The notes: generated by a model not told the origin, from the letters alone. A stretch of DNA of 64,000 nucleotides from Lachnospiraceae bacterium (GCA_017465475.1 JAFTWC010000041.1:1-64000), one strand, 5' to 3'; counted from the first letter of the stretch, positions 15,508 to 24,853 are shown. A program made the numbers and translations.

Positions 15508-16485
15508 ATGAAGAAACGAGAATATAGTCCATATGAAGAAAATGCCAAAGCATTTCATGATGAACTGTTGGAATCCGAAATTGAGGCGGTTAATTTGGCT
15601 CGAAAAAAGGCGTCAAAGAGAGAATGGGCCAAGTACACAGAGAAAATTATTCACATCATCTTTTTGTTGCTTGGCTTGATTACGGTTGGTTGTGTATTGT
15701 TGATTACTGTTTACCTGGTAATCTCCGGTATTCCGGCGATTCGTGAGATTGGTCTGGTAGATTTCCTGTTTGGCAAGGAATGGGCGTCTACGGCATTCGA
15801 ACCGAAATACGGTATCTTACCGTTTATCCTGACCAGTATCTATGGAACTGCCGGTGCTATTGTAATCGGTGTTCCGGTTGGATTTTTAACCGCTGTGTAT
15901 CTGTCCAAACTGGCATCCAAAAAGGTGAAATCCGTCATGCAGTCTGCGGTTAGTCTGCTTGCCGGTATTCCCTCCGTGGTTTATGGTTTGGTGGGTATGC
16001 TTGTGCTGGTTCCGGGCATCAGAAAGATTTTTGATGTGCCTGACGGTGCAAGCTTGTTTGCGGCAATTATTGTGTTGGCGATTATGATTTTGCCGTCTAT
16101 TATCAAGATGACTATTACTGCATTGGATGCGGTTCCGAGAGAATATGAAGATGCGTCCTTAGCCTTGGGGGCAACGCCGATCGAAACCTATTTCAAGGTT
16201 TCTGTACCCGCCGCAAAAAGCGGTATCGCAGCTTCGGTTGTGCTGGGCGTGGGTCGTGCCATTGGTGAAGCTATGGCGGTTATGATGGTGGCCGGTAATG
16301 TGCCGAATATGCCCGACTCTCTGTTCCAGAGCGTTCGCTTCCTGACTACTGCGGTATCCAGTGAAATGGCGTATTCCAGCGGATTGCAGCGACAGGCGTT
16401 GTTTTCTATTGCTTTGGTTTTGTTCCTGTTTATTATGCTGATTAATGCTACGCTGAACTTCTTCCTCAAGCGAGAAAAGGAGTAA
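15508..16485 (+). CDS. pstC: Phosphate ABC transporter permease PstC
   Basis: 325 residues with a ~50-residue cytoplasmic N-terminal extension and six transmembrane segments. The permease signatures SLLAGIPSVVYGLVGM and the EAA-type loop EYEDASLALGATPIETYFKVSVPAAKSGI are present. It forms the channel with PstA. GAGGAA lies before the ATG. It ends 3 bp before pstA. Confidence 0.96.
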   Translation: MKKREYSPYEENAKAFHDELLESEIEAVNLARKKASKREWAKYTEKIIHIIFLLLGLITVGCVLLITVYLVISGIPAIREIGLVDFLFGKEWASTAFEPKYGILPFILTSIYGTAGAIVIGVPVGFLTAVYLSKLASKKVKSVMQSAVSLLAGIPSVVYGLVGMLVLVPGIRKIFDVPDGASLFAAIIVLAIMILPSIIKMTITALDAVPREYEDASLALGATPIETYFKVSVPAAKSGIAASVVLGVGRAIGEAMAVMMVAGNVPNMPDSLFQSVRFLTTAVSSEMAYSSGLQRQALFSIALVLFLFIMLINATLNFFLKREKE

Positions 16486-16488
16486 CTT

Positions 16489-17346
16489 ATGTTGAATCAA
16501 TCCTTATCGAAAAAAAGAAAAAGTTTTGAAGTGCTGATGAAAGCACTGATGGCAGTATCTGTGGGACTGACTGCTGCGTTAGTACTGTTCCTTTTGGTGT
16601 ATGTGTTGATGCGGGGGATTCCGAACATTACTTGGGAGTTGTTGTCCAGCAAGCCGAGCTATCTGACGGAGCGTATCGGTATACTGCCTGATATTCTGAA
16701 TACCGTGTATATCGTCCTGGCGACGCTGCTTCTTGTATTACCTTTGGGGGTGGGGGCAGCAATTTATCTGACTGAGTACGCATCCAATAAGAAGGTGGTT
16801 GGCATTATCGAATATGCTGCGGAAACCCTTTCCGGCATCCCATCCATTATTTATGGTTTGGTAGGTATGTTATTGTTTTCTAACAGTATGGGGACTTGTT
16901 TGATGGCAGGGGCATTGACTCTGGTAATTATGAATTTACCGACCATTATGCGAACCACACAGGAGAGTTTAAAAACGGTTCCGCAGTCCTACCGAGAGGG
17001 GGCCTTTGGGCTGGGAGCCGGAAAATGGCGTGTGGTTCGTACCGTAGTTCTTCCGGGGTGTGTGGATGGTGTAATTACCGGTTGTATTTTGTCTGTGGGT
17101 CGTATTTTAGGTGAATCGGCAGCACTACTTTTTACCGCAGGTTTTGCTCACGCCGTAAACGGTTTGATTGACGGTTTGGCAGCACCGGGTGCAACTTTGA
17201 CGGTAGCTCTTTATGTTTATGCAAAGGAACAGGGAGAATTTGGAGTGGCTTTTGCCATTGCTGCTATTCTGATGGTTCTGACGGTACTGATTAACTTTGC
17301 GGCATCATTAGTGCAGAAGTACTTCGCAAAAAGGAGAAGCTTATGA
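16489..17346 (+). CDS. pstA: Phosphate ABC transporter permease PstA
   Basis: 285 residues, six transmembrane segments. Motifs [17 protein letters not shown] and [24 protein letters not shown] mark the MetI-type permease fold. It pairs with PstC. Its stop overlaps the pstB start (ATGA), so the two are translationally coupled. Confidence 0.96.
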   Translation: MLNQSLSKKRKSFEVLMKALMAVSVGLTAALVLFLLVYVLMRGIPNITWELLSSKPSYLTERIGILPDILNTVYIVLATLLLVLPLGVGAAIYLTEYASNKKVVGIIEYAAETLSGIPSIIYGLVGMLLFSNSMGTCLMAGALTLVIMNLPTIMRTTQESLKTVPQSYREGAFGLGAGKWRVVRTVVLPGCVDGVITGCILSVGRILGESAALLFTAGFAHAVNGLIDGLAAPGATLTVALYVYAKEQGEFGVAFAIAAILMVLTVLINFAASLVQKYFAKRRSL

Positions 17347-18098
17347 GTAATATAATCACAGTGAAAGATATGTGTCTGTGGTATGGAGAACATCAGGCAC
17401 TGAAAAATGTAAATATTGAAATTCCGGAAAAGAGCATTACTGCATTCATCGGTCCTTCCGGATGCGGTAAGTCCACATTTCTCAAGACCTTGAACCGTAT
17501 GAATGATTTGATTCCTGGAGTGAAGATTACCGGAGATATTTGTTATGAGGGAACTGACATTTTCGCTAAGGATGTGGATGTGAATAACCTACGTAAGGAG
17601 ATTGGCATGGTGTTCCAAAAGCCGAATCCGTTCCCTATGAGCATTTATGACAATATTGCCTACGGACCTCGTACCCACGGCATTACCAATAAGATGCAGT
17701 TAGATGATATTGTGGAGCGCGCGTTACGAGATGCGGCTATCTGGGATGAAGTAAAGGACCGACTGAAAAAGAATGCCCTTGGAATGTCCGGTGGTCAGCA
17801 GCAGCGTTTGTGTATCGCCAGAGCGTTGGCGGTTCAACCGAAAATTTTACTGATGGATGAGCCTACCTCTGCCCTTGATCCGATTTCAACCTCTCGTATT
17901 GAGGAATTGGTGACGGAACTGAAGGAGAAGTACACGATTGTAATGGTTACTCATAATATGCAGCAGGCTGTCCGTGTGTCGGATTATACCGCATTTTTCT
18001 TACTTGGAGAGCTGGTAGAGTTTAGTAAGACGGATGATATTTTCTCTCAGCCGCAGGATAAGCGTACGGAAGATTATATTACCGGTAGATTCGGTTAA
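17343..18098 (+). CDS. pstB: Phosphate ABC transporter ATP-binding protein PstB
   Basis: 251 residues, the standard PstB length. Walker A is GPSGCGKST, the ABC signature [18 protein letters not shown], Walker [14 protein letters not shown], and the switch histidine lies in VTHNMQQAV. It powers PstCA. Start overlaps the pstA stop by 4 nt; phoU follows after 11 bp with AAAGGAGG. Confidence 0.98.
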   Translation: MSNIITVKDMCLWYGEHQALKNVNIEIPEKSITAFIGPSGCGKSTFLKTLNRMNDLIPGVKITGDICYEGTDIFAKDVDVNNLRKEIGMVFQKPNPFPMSIYDNIAYGPRTHGITNKMQLDDIVERALRDAAIWDEVKDRLKKNALGMSGGQQQRLCIARALAVQPKILLMDEPTSALDPISTSRIEELVTELKEKYTIVMVTHNMQQAVRVSDYTAFFLLGELVEFSKTDDIFSQPQDKRTEDYITGRFG

Positions 18099-18109
18099 AG
18101 GAGGAAGAC

Positions 18110-18754
18110 ATGAGAAATCGATTTGATGAGCAGCTTTTTGAATTAAACAGAGAAATCATTGAAATGGGTGCTATGTGTGAAGAAGCAATTGCTGGGGCAT
18201 CCAAAGCGCTTACTACCGGGGATGTGGAATTGGCCGGCAAGGTAAGAACAAACGGAAATGTGATTGATCAGATGGAGCGGGATATCGAAGGACGTTGTAT
18301 GAAGTTGCTTCTTCATCAGCAGCCGGTTGCGAAAGATCTCCGTCTGATTTCAGCAGCCTTAAAGATGATTACGGATATGGAGCGTATCGGAGACCAGGCA
18401 GAAGATATTGCGGAAATTGTGACTGCTATGAACGGTCATACCATGGAAGGGATGAAGTTGGTTGAAGAAATGGCTCGTGAAACCATTAAAATGGTAACTT
18501 CCAGTGTAGATGCGTTTGTAAAAAAAGATGTGGAACTGGCAAAAAGGGTGATTGCACAGGATGATATTGTAGATGACTATTTTTCCAAAATAAAATGTGG
18601 TATAATTGCTTTGGTTGCAGAAAATTCTGCTGACGGCGAATTTGCACTTGATCTTTTAATGATTTCTAAGTACTTTGAACGTATTGGGGATCATGCTACC
18701 AATATAGCCGAATGGGTAATTTATTCTGTAACAGGGATGCACAAGGAGGTATAA
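18110..18754 (+). CDS. phoU: Phosphate signalling protein PhoU
   Basis: 214 residues with the two PhoU helical repeats. Metal-binding-type motifs are DMERIGDQAEDIAEI in the first and YFERIGDHATNIAEWVIY in the second. It links PstB activity to the PhoR-type kinase and represses the regulon when phosphate is plentiful. It is followed after 2 bp by the response regulator gene. Confidence 0.97.
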   Translation: MRNRFDEQLFELNREIIEMGAMCEEAIAGASKALTTGDVELAGKVRTNGNVIDQMERDIEGRCMKLLLHQQPVAKDLRLISAALKMITDMERIGDQAEDIAEIVTAMNGHTMEGMKLVEEMARETIKMVTSSVDAFVKKDVELAKRVIAQDDIVDDYFSKIKCGIIALVAENSADGEFALDLLMISKYFERIGDHATNIAEWVIYSVTGMHKEV

Positions 18755-18756
18755 CC

Positions 18757-19437
18757 ATGATATGGTATGTTGAGGATGATGCAAGCATCCGTGACATAGG
18801 AATTTATGCATTGAACTCCGCAGGATTTGAAACCAAAGGATTTGAAGACGGTCTTTCTTTCTGGGAAGCTTTGAAAAAAGAGAAACCGGAATTGGTTGTT
18901 TTGGATGTGATGCTGCCGGGAATGGATGGAATTGAGATTCTGACGAAGATGAAAGATTCGTTGGAACTTTGTAAAATTCCGGTAATTATGGCAACAGCCA
19001 AGGGGCAGGAATATGATCGCGTCCGAGGGTTGGATTTAGGCGCCGACGATTATATAGTAAAGCCGTTCAGTATGATGGAGATGGTATCCAGAGTAAAGGC
19101 GGTACTGAGACGTAGCCAACCACAGCAGGTGTCTCAATTGTTCAAGGCGGGTGGCTTAATCGTTAATCTGGATGAGCACACTGTTACAGCGGATGGCAAT
19201 CGGGTGTTGCTTACTTACAAAGAATTTGAATTACTTCGGATGTTTCTTTCTCATCCCGGAATGGTTTATACAAGAGAGCAGCTATTCTCTCAGGTATGGA
19301 ATCAGGAATATATGGGGGATTCCCGTACATTAGATTCGCATATCCGTACATTACGCCAGAAACTGAACGATTACGGAAAAAGGATAGAAACTGTGCGTAA
19401 TGTGGGTTATCGTTGGGAGGTTGGTTATGACAAGTAA
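18757..19437 (+). CDS. OmpR/PhoB-family response regulator (PhoP/PhoB-type)
   Basis: 226 residues from ATG 18757 (AAGGAGG at 18743-18749). The receiver domain (1-120) has the phospho-acceptor Asp in LVVLDVMLPGMDG and the Lys in DDYIVKPFS. The C-terminal winged helix (135-225) has LTYKEFELLRMFLSHPGMVYTREQL and SRTLDSHIRTLRQKL. It is encoded directly after phoU and before a PhoR-like kinase, so it very likely binds the shared boxes in front of phoA and pstS. Called PhoP in Bacillus and PhoB in Enterobacteria. Confidence 0.94.
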   Translation: MIWYVEDDASIRDIGIYALNSAGFETKGFEDGLSFWEALKKEKPELVVLDVMLPGMDGIEILTKMKDSLELCKIPVIMATAKGQEYDRVRGLDLGADDYIVKPFSMMEMVSRVKAVLRRSQPQQVSQLFKAGGLIVNLDEHTVTADGNRVLLTYKEFELLRMFLSHPGMVYTREQLFSQVWNQEYMGDSRTLDSHIRTLRQKLNDYGKRIETVRNVGYRWEVGYDK

Positions 19438-21079
19438 AATCTTAAAATCAATCCTCTCTGTCGTAATAGCTGTATTGCTGGCGAGTCTTGTTATCATTAC
19501 CGGAGTTCTTTATCGGTATTTTGGTACAATGCAGGAGACCCAGCTGAGAGACGAGTTAAGTTTGGCTGCAAGTGCAACAGAACAGCTCGGCGAAGGCTAT
19601 CTGGAAAAACTGGATTCTGACAGATATCGCCTGACATGGATAGATGCTGATGGCACGGTTATCTTTGATAGTCACGCGGATGTATCCTCTATGGAAAACC
19701 ACGCGAGTCGTGAAGAAATCAAAGAAGCGTTTCTTATGGGAACCGGAGGTAGTGTCCGTCGGTCAACTACGCTGACAGAGCAGACAATTTATGAGGCGAC
19801 ACGTCTTAATGACGGAAGCGTTCTTCGCATTTCTGTAAGTCGGGCAACTGCATTTGTGTTGGTGCTTGGTATGATTCAGCCAATTGCGATTGTTTTGGTG
19901 ATTGCTATTGTGCTTTCTGCATGGCTGGCACATCGCATGGCAAAGCATGTAGTGGAACCGCTGAATAAGCTGAATTTGGAAAAGCCGATGGAAAATGAAG
20001 CTTATGAGGAACTTTCTCCTTTGCTACATCGAATTCATGTACAACAGCTGGAAATTCAAAGTCAGATGCAGACGTTGAAGCATAAGCAAAACGAATTTGA
20101 ACAGATTACCGAAAATATGAAGGAAGCTTTGGTTTTGTTGGATGGATTGGGAAGAATTCTTAGTATTAATTCGGCAGCAAAAAAACTGTTTTGTGTGAGT
20201 GCTTCCTGCATTGGAGAAGATTTCCTGACGATTGACCGTAAGCAGAATATGCGTCTGGCTTTAGAAGAGGCCAGAACACAAGGGCATGCTGATTTCCGAG
20301 ACAACAAGAACGGCCGAGAGTATCAGTTTGATTTAAGTCGTATTGATTCTGATGGAAATAATCGGGGGATGGTTATTCTTGCTTTCGATATCACGGAGCA
20401 GGTGGATGCAGAAAAGCATCGCCAAGAGTTTACTGCCAATGTATCGCATGAACTGAAAACACCGCTTCAGTCCATCATCGGTTCGGCCGAACTTATGGAA
20501 AACGGCATTGTAAAAGAAGAGGATGTTCCTCGCTTTGTAGGACATATTCGAAAGGAAGCATCAAGACTGGTAAATCTGATTGATGATATTATTCGTCTGT
20601 CTCAGCTTGATGAAAGGGCCGAGATGCCGTCGGAAGAGGTTTCATTAAAGACGATCTCTGAGGAAGTTTGTGAGACTCTTGCAGATGCTGCAAAACTGAA
20701 AGATGTATCCCTGGAGGTTGTCGGTGACGAGGGGATAATGAGAGGTATTCGCAGATTGCTGTATGAGGTTATTTATAACCTTTGTGATAATTCTATTAAG
20801 TACAACAATCCCGGAGGCAGCGTTAAGATATCCATCTCTCAGAAGCAGGGACAGGTTAGCCTGATTGTACAAGACACCGGCATCGGTATTTCTCCGGAAC
20901 ATCACGATAAGGTGTTTGAACGATTCTACCGTGTAGATAAGAGTCATTCCAAGCAATCCGGTGGTACAGGTCTTGGTCTGTCCATTGTGAAGCATGCCGT
21001 ACAGTATCATCACGGTAAGATTGCAGTGGAAAGTGAAATAAATAAAGGGACTACGATTTCTGTTTTGTTTGATACGTGA
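19427..21079 (+). CDS. phoR: PhoR-type sensor histidine kinase
   Basis: 550 residues from ATG 19427 (GGGAGG at 19415-19420), overlapping the regulator gene by 11 nt. Order: TM1 at about 7-30, an extracytoplasmic segment of ~110 residues, TM2 around 145-170, a HAMP-like linker, a PAS domain (~220-330), the H box TANVSHELKTPLQS, N box YNLCDNSIKYNN and ATP-lid motifs DTGIGIS and GGTGLGLSIV. It senses phosphate status through PstB and PhoU and phosphorylates the regulator encoded upstream. The ~170 bp after it hold no gene I can see. Confidence 0.93.
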   Translation: MTSKILKSILSVVIAVLLASLVIITGVLYRYFGTMQETQLRDELSLAASATEQLGEGYLEKLDSDRYRLTWIDADGTVIFDSHADVSSMENHASREEIKEAFLMGTGGSVRRSTTLTEQTIYEATRLNDGSVLRISVSRATAFVLVLGMIQPIAIVLVIAIVLSAWLAHRMAKHVVEPLNKLNLEKPMENEAYEELSPLLHRIHVQQLEIQSQMQTLKHKQNEFEQITENMKEALVLLDGLGRILSINSAAKKLFCVSASCIGEDFLTIDRKQNMRLALEEARTQGHADFRDNKNGREYQFDLSRIDSDGNNRGMVILAFDITEQVDAEKHRQEFTANVSHELKTPLQSIIGSAELMENGIVKEEDVPRFVGHIRKEASRLVNLIDDIIRLSQLDERAEMPSEEVSLKTISEEVCETLADAAKLKDVSLEVVGDEGIMRGIRRLLYEVIYNLCDNSIKYNNPGGSVKISISQKQGQVSLIVQDTGIGISPEHHDKVFERFYRVDKSHSKQSGGTGLGLSIVKHAVQYHHGKIAVESEINKGTTISVLFDT

Positions 21080-21251
21080 CCATAATAGGATGAGAAATAT
21101 AGTTGTTTTGGTGGAGAGCGTATGAACTAAAAATCAAACTCGATTCGCTTGTTTTGACAATCTGGTCATATAAAAATGTCACATTCTGATGATTGCCATA
21201 TAATCAGATTAAAGATATAATGATAAAAAATAAGTAAGGAGTTTGCGTAAA

Positions 21252-21755
21252 ATGAATGAAAGAACTAAGAAAATCGTTACGGCGGCACTGATTGCGGCAC
21301 TTACTTGTGTGGCGACAATGATTATAAAGATTCCGTCGCCACTCAAAGGATATTTGAATCTCGGGGATTGTATGGTTCTAGTTGCGGGCTGGTTCCTTTC
21401 GCCTGCATATGGTTTTCTGGCGGCCGGTTTTGGTTCGGCGTTAGCAGATATCTTTTCCGGATACATGATTTATGCTCCAGCAACTTTTGCTATTAAGGGC
21501 ATCATGGCACTTGTTGCATATTTCGGGGGCAAGTTGTTCCGTAAGAACTTCGGCAATCTTACTTCAAGGATTATCAGTGGAGCCGTGGCTGAGTTGCTGA
21601 TGATTCTGGGTTACTTTATGTTTGAGGGAGTTATGTATGGGTTCATTCTTTCTGCGGTTAATATCCCTGCAAACGGCGTTCAAGGCGTAGTTGGTTTGAT
21701 TTTAGGAATTGTTCTTATGGGTATTATTGAAAAGTGTAAACTATCACAAGGATAA
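21252..21755 (+). CDS. ECF transporter S component
   Basis: 167 residues with about five or six hydrophobic segments. ATG 21252 is chosen because AAGGAG (21236-21241) is 10 nt upstream; a TTG at 21243 is too close. The N-terminus TKKIVTAALIAALTCVATMII and the segment GYLNLGDCMVLVAGWFLSPAYGFLAAGFGSALADIFSGY are typical of energy-coupling-factor substrate-binding membrane proteins for vitamins. The substrate (pantothenate, a thiamine precursor or other) cannot be assigned, and no riboswitch was recognised upstream. The shared EcfA/A'/T module is not in the window. Confidence 0.85.
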   Translation: MNERTKKIVTAALIAALTCVATMIIKIPSPLKGYLNLGDCMVLVAGWFLSPAYGFLAAGFGSALADIFSGYMIYAPATFAIKGIMALVAYFGGKLFRKNFGNLTSRIISGAVAELLMILGYFMFEGVMYGFILSAVNIPANGVQGVVGLILGIVLMGIIEKCKLSQG

Positions 21756-21859
21756 GGAGTAAGCGAGATGAGATGATTCGAGCTGTTTTGATGGGGGTTC
21801 CGATAAGTTTATTATTCCAAGTTTTTACAAAAAAGCCAAGAACTAACGGCTGGGGATAT

Positions 21860-22098
21860 CAGGGAATGTTACATCAGCTTTGTCCGGATGTGGAGTTTGT
21901 TGCAGCGCATCCTATGACAGGACGTGAGGTTTCGGGGGGAAAAACAGTTCTGATAAAATGTTTGTTGTGGCGAACTACATTGTGACATCGACGAATAAAA
22001 GTACACCGGAAGCCATTCAGGCATGTTTAAAACTGGGCAGACTTCTTGGCTTTACAAATGTGACAATGCTTTCACCGGAAAAACACGATGAAAAGTAG
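21860..22098 (+). pseudogene. Internal fragment of prephenate dehydrogenase (tyrA), frameshifted
   Basis: Frame 2 gives MLHQLCPDVEFVAAHPMTGREVSGGK, matching the prephenate dehydrogenase region with the substrate-binding His. After a one-base shift near 21940 the homology continues in another frame as MFVVANYIVTSTNKSTPEAIQ...LGFTNVTMLSPEKHDEK and ends at a stop at 22096-22098. The N-terminal NAD-binding domain and the C-terminal part are missing, so the gene is dead. The leader from 21773 does not look homologous. Whether an intact tyrA exists elsewhere is unknown. Confidence 0.8.
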
Positions 22099-22109
22099 AA
22101 TCCCTCCAC

Positions 22110-22138
22110 GCATAATCTCCCCATATTTCCGCATACTA
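22110..22138 (+). promoter_or_regulatory. Candidate sigma-G promoter of spoVT
   Basis: GCATAAT (22110-22116), 15 bp, CATACTA (22132-22138) fits the forespore sigma-G consensus gHATRxT / CATxHTA as I remember it. spoVT is a sigma-G gene in Bacillus subtilis. The ATG lies 41 bp after the -10. Confidence 0.6.
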
Positions 22139-22179
22139 ACTCCACAACAAAGTTATGGAAATAACCGAAAGGAGTTAGC

Positions 22180-22725
22180 ATGAAAGCAACAGGTATTGTA
22201 AGAAGAATAGACGATTTAGGCCGTGTGGTAGTACCGAAGGAAATCAGAAGAACCTTAAGAATCCGGGAAGGGGACCCGCTGGAAATTTTTACCGATAGAG
22301 AAGGGGAGATTATTTTAAAGAAGTATTCTCCTATTGGGGAGCTGAGTTTGTTTGCAAAGCAGTTTGCGGAGTCCATGGCACAGACCACGGGACATATTGC
22401 GGTGATTGCGGACAGAGACCAGTTTATTGCCATGGCGGGGACTGCCAAGAAGGAGCTGCTGGCAAAGTCGGTCAGCAGAGAGCTGGAGACCCTTATGACC
22501 GATAGAGAGAGTATTGTGGCTGCCAAGGGTGAGAAGGGTTACATCCCGGTAAGCCAGGAGTCGGACGACTATGAGCAGCAGGTCATTGCGCCGATTATCA
22601 GCGAAGGCGACGTGATTGGTGCGGTGATGATTCTTTCCAAGGATAAGAAGGAGAAGTTCGGCAATATGGAACTGAAGATTGCCGGAACGGCAGCAGCCTT
22701 TTTGGGAAGACAGATGGAGCAGTAA
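22180..22725 (+). CDS. spoVT: Stage V sporulation protein T (AbrB/SpoVT regulator)
   Basis: 181 residues, the SpoVT length. The N-terminal AbrB-type swapped-hairpin DNA-binding domain reads MKATGIVRRIDDLGRVVVPK ... LEIFTDREGEIILKKYSP. The C-terminal ~125 residues are the GAF-like domain (AKQFAESMAQTTGHIAVIADRD ... GDVIGAVMIL). It tunes forespore gene expression and germination. AAAGGAG stands 5 nt before the ATG. A sigma-G-like promoter precedes it. The gene order spoVT-HU-yabO-yabP-yabQ follows the Bacillus spoVT-to-yabQ region. Confidence 0.96.
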   Translation: MKATGIVRRIDDLGRVVVPKEIRRTLRIREGDPLEIFTDREGEIILKKYSPIGELSLFAKQFAESMAQTTGHIAVIADRDQFIAMAGTAKKELLAKSVSRELETLMTDRESIVAAKGEKGYIPVSQESDDYEQQVIAPIISEGDVIGAVMILSKDKKEKFGNMELKIAGTAAAFLGRQMEQ

Positions 22726-22898
22726 AATCCTGTCCGGCGGGGCACGACAGTAACAGAAAAAAAGAAGTGTTATTTGAAATGTTCTTATGGCGTAGGACCT
22801 TTTTATCATTGTGATAGACAGGTGTCTGCGCCATAAAGACATTTGGGCGAAAATCAAGGGATTTTTTGCGATTATTTCTAGGAAATGGTGCAGAACTC

Positions 22899-22927
22899 TT
22901 GACAAATAGGGCAAATCGGGGTATAAA
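22899..22927 (+). promoter_or_regulatory. Sigma-A promoter of the HU gene
   Basis: TTGACA (22899-22904), 17 bp, TATAAA (22922-22927): a near-consensus vegetative promoter, 35 bp before the HU ATG. The 170 bp before it hold nothing I recognise. Confidence 0.8.
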
Positions 22928-22962
22928 TAAAGTATCTAATACTTTCGAGGAGGGAAATTTAC

Positions 22963-23238
22963 ATGAACAAGGCAGAGTTAGTAGCAGCAATTGCAGAGAA
23001 CGCAGGATTATCTAAGAAGGATTCCGAGAAGGCTTTAGCAGCTTTCGTTAGCGTTGTAACTGATGAATTAAAGAAGGGTGAGAAGGTTCAGTTAGTTGGT
23101 TTCGGTACTTTCGAAGTATCCGCTAGACCGGCAAGAACCGGTAGAAATCCGCAGACCAAGCAGACCATCACCATTCCGGCATCCAAGGCTCCGAAGTTCA
23201 AGGCTGGTAAGGCATTAAAGGATACCGTTAACGCATAA
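22963..23238 (+). CDS. hup: Histone-like DNA-binding protein HU
   Basis: 91 residues, standard HU. The opening [20 protein letters not shown] and the DNA-contacting arm segment [20 protein letters not shown] are diagnostic. It forms a dimer that bends DNA in the nucleoid. A strong sigma-A promoter precedes it and an intrinsic terminator follows, so it is a single-gene unit. Codon use is strongly biased, as expected for high expression. Confidence 0.98.
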   Translation: MNKAELVAAIAENAGLSKKDSEKALAAFVSVVTDELKKGEKVQLVGFGTFEVSARPARTGRNPQTKQTITIPASKAPKFKAGKALKDTVNA

Positions 23239-23275
23239 GTTATTGCTTTTGCGAGAACTGAATTGATGCAAATTG

Positions 23276-23303
23276 AAAGAGGACCTTTTAGGTCCTCTTT
23301 TTT
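23276..23303 (+). terminator. Intrinsic terminator after HU
   Basis: AAAGAGGACCT pairs perfectly with AGGTCCTCTTT around a 3-nt loop and is followed by further T residues. Confidence 0.9.
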
Positions 23304-23357
23304 ACATTATAGGAAATTACACAATTTCCTATCGGAGAAAATAGGAAGGAGACTATC

Positions 23358-23597
23358 ATGCGATTAGATAAATTTTTAAAGGTGTCCCGTTTGATTAAGC
23401 GAAGAACCGTTGCCAATGAGGCCTGTGATGCGGGACGTGTAATGATAAATGATAAGCCGGCTAAGGCATCCGCCAATGTAAAGGTGGGTGACGTGATTGA
23501 GATCGGCTTTGGCGGAAAAGCTGTGCGGGTAGAAGTACTGGATATTCAGGAAACCACCAAGAAGGAAGAGGCAAAGGAATTGTTCCGCTACCTGTAA
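23358..23597 (+). CDS. rqcP: S4-domain RNA-binding protein RqcP (YabO)
   Basis: 79 residues, nearly all S4 domain: MRLDKFLKVSRLIKRRTVAN, then GRVMINDKPAKASANVKVGDVIEI. In Bacillus this small protein (YabO, renamed RqcP) works with RqcH in alanine tailing of stalled nascent chains on 50S subunits. AGGAAGGAG lies before the ATG. Position after HU and before yabP matches the conserved Firmicutes order. Confidence 0.92.
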   Translation: MRLDKFLKVSRLIKRRTVANEACDAGRVMINDKPAKASANVKVGDVIEIGFGGKAVRVEVLDIQETTKKEEAKELFRYL

Positions 23598-23742
23598 GCG
23601 TTTAGAAAAAGGAACGTGCATAGGAGAAAGCGCACCATAGAGGACTTAAGACAGGGCATTGTGCCGCAAAAGCGAAGTGATGTAGGTTATAACTGCATTA
23701 TATGCTGCATAGTCTGTATAAAATGGCTGTAAGAGGCGCTTT

Positions 23743-24027
23743 ATGGAACAAAAACAGGGAGAAGGGACGCATAAGCTGTCTCTCATCGGACGAAATATAC
23801 TTACGCTTACGGGAGTGAAGGAGGTTGTGTCCTTCGATGCAAAAGAGGTCATCCTGGATACGGTGCAGGGAGTGCTGCTGTTGCGGGGGGATGAGTTAAA
23901 TGTGACACGGCTTCTGGTGGAAAAAGGCGAAGTGGATTTGGACGGACGAATCGACAGCATGGTGTATACGGAGCGGGGGCACGGAACGAAACGATCCGGG
24001 TCGGTAGCAAAGCGGTTGTTCGGTTAG
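23743..24027 (+). CDS. yabP: Sporulation protein YabP
   Basis: 94 residues of the YabP/YqfC family: HKLSLIGRNILTLTGVKEVVSFD..EVILDTVQGVLLLRGDEL, a beta-rich sheet protein needed for spore coat or cortex assembly in Bacillus. A weak sigma-E-like pair (GCATTAT 23695-23701, 15 bp, TATAAAAT 23717-23724) lies upstream; I rate it only suggestive. It is followed 13 bp later by yabQ, its usual partner. Confidence 0.93.
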   Translation: MEQKQGEGTHKLSLIGRNILTLTGVKEVVSFDAKEVILDTVQGVLLLRGDELNVTRLLVEKGEVDLDGRIDSMVYTERGHGTKRSGSVAKRLFG

Positions 24028-24040
24028 GAGGCGGGAGCCT

Positions 24041-24499
24041 ATGAATCGGGAAATCGCGGGGGACGTACGTTTTTTTCTGGCAGCGGTGTTGCTGGGTGCT
24101 GTGGCGGCTCTGGTGTACGATGTGTTGCGGGTCTTTCGCAGGTTTCATAAACAGACCTTGTTTGTCGTTTCGTTACAGGATTTTGTGTTTTGGTTTTTAC
24201 TGGGGCTTTTTGGGTTCCGGATGATTTACATTCACAATGCAGGAACGCTCCGTTTCTTCGCGTATGCCGGAATGGGGCTTGGTGCATGTCTGTATACAGT
24301 GACAATGGGGCGGTTTTTTGTAACATATTGCTTGAAACTGTTGTTGCTTTTGACATTTCCTTTACGAAAGGGATTGCTTTTTTTGAGAAAACAAGGTAAA
24401 CTGATAGCAAGAACACGGAAACAAGTTCGAGAGCAGAAAGACCATGGAAGGAAGGATGCGCATGCGTCGAAAAAACGGAAAACGAAAGACAGGGTTTAA
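24041..24499 (+). CDS. yabQ: Spore cortex membrane protein YabQ
   Basis: 152 residues with several hydrophobic helices: an N-terminal one (VRFFLAAVLLGAVAALVYDVLR), then FVFWFLLGLFGFRMIYIHN and FAYAGMGLGACLYTV. A very basic C-terminal tail follows (RKQVREQKDHGRKDAHASKKRK). YabQ localises to forespore membranes and is required for cortex formation. AGGAGG precedes the ATG by a few bases. Its 3' end overlaps divIC by about 38 nt, indicating coupled translation. Confidence 0.92.
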   Translation: MNREIAGDVRFFLAAVLLGAVAALVYDVLRVFRRFHKQTLFVVSLQDFVFWFLLGLFGFRMIYIHNAGTLRFFAYAGMGLGACLYTVTMGRFFVTYCLKLLLLLTFPLRKGLLFLRKQGKLIARTRKQVREQKDHGRKDAHASKKRKTKDRV

Positions 24500-24773
24500 G
24501 CTTCTTTTGCTGGTTCTTTTGGTAATGTGCGGTCTGATGACCTATAACCAGGGGAAAGCCGAGGCAAAGGAGAAGAAGCTGTTAGAGAAGAAAGCAAACT
24601 GTGAGACGGCACTTCTTTCGGAAGAAGAGCGTCAGAGAGAGCTGGAAGAAGAGATTGCTTACCGTCAGACAAAGAGTTATATAGAGCAGCAGGCAAGAGA
24701 AAAACTGGGCCTTGTAAAGCCGGATGAGATTATTCTCAGAGATGAGGCAAATGTGAAAGAAACAGAAAAATAA
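24462..24773 (+). CDS. divIC: Septum formation initiator DivIC/FtsB
   Basis: About 103 residues. Three in-frame ATGs exist (24444, 24456, 24462); 24462 is favoured by the spacing to GGAAGGAAGG (24446-24455). A basic start, a single transmembrane helix (FKLLLLVLLVMCGLMTYN), then a coiled coil (KLLEKKANCETALLSEEERQRELEEEIAYRQ) and the family end ..QQAREKLGLVKPDEIIL. It is a bitopic divisome protein that pairs with FtsL/DivIB. Overlaps yabQ. Confidence 0.9.
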   Translation: MRRKNGKRKTGFKLLLLVLLVMCGLMTYNQGKAEAKEKKLLEKKANCETALLSEEERQRELEEEIAYRQTKSYIEQQAREKLGLVKPDEIILRDEANVKETEK

Positions 24774-24853
24774 GTCGAGTTTTTTAGGATTCGGGTTCGT
24801 GTACGGACTTCGGGTCCTTTTTTGTCGCACTTTTTTACGGAGACGGGTATTGT

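Noticed and set aside
21080-21251. Vitamin riboswitch before the ECF S component
   Set aside because: No TPP, FMN, cobalamin or other consensus segments were recognised in the 170-bp gap.
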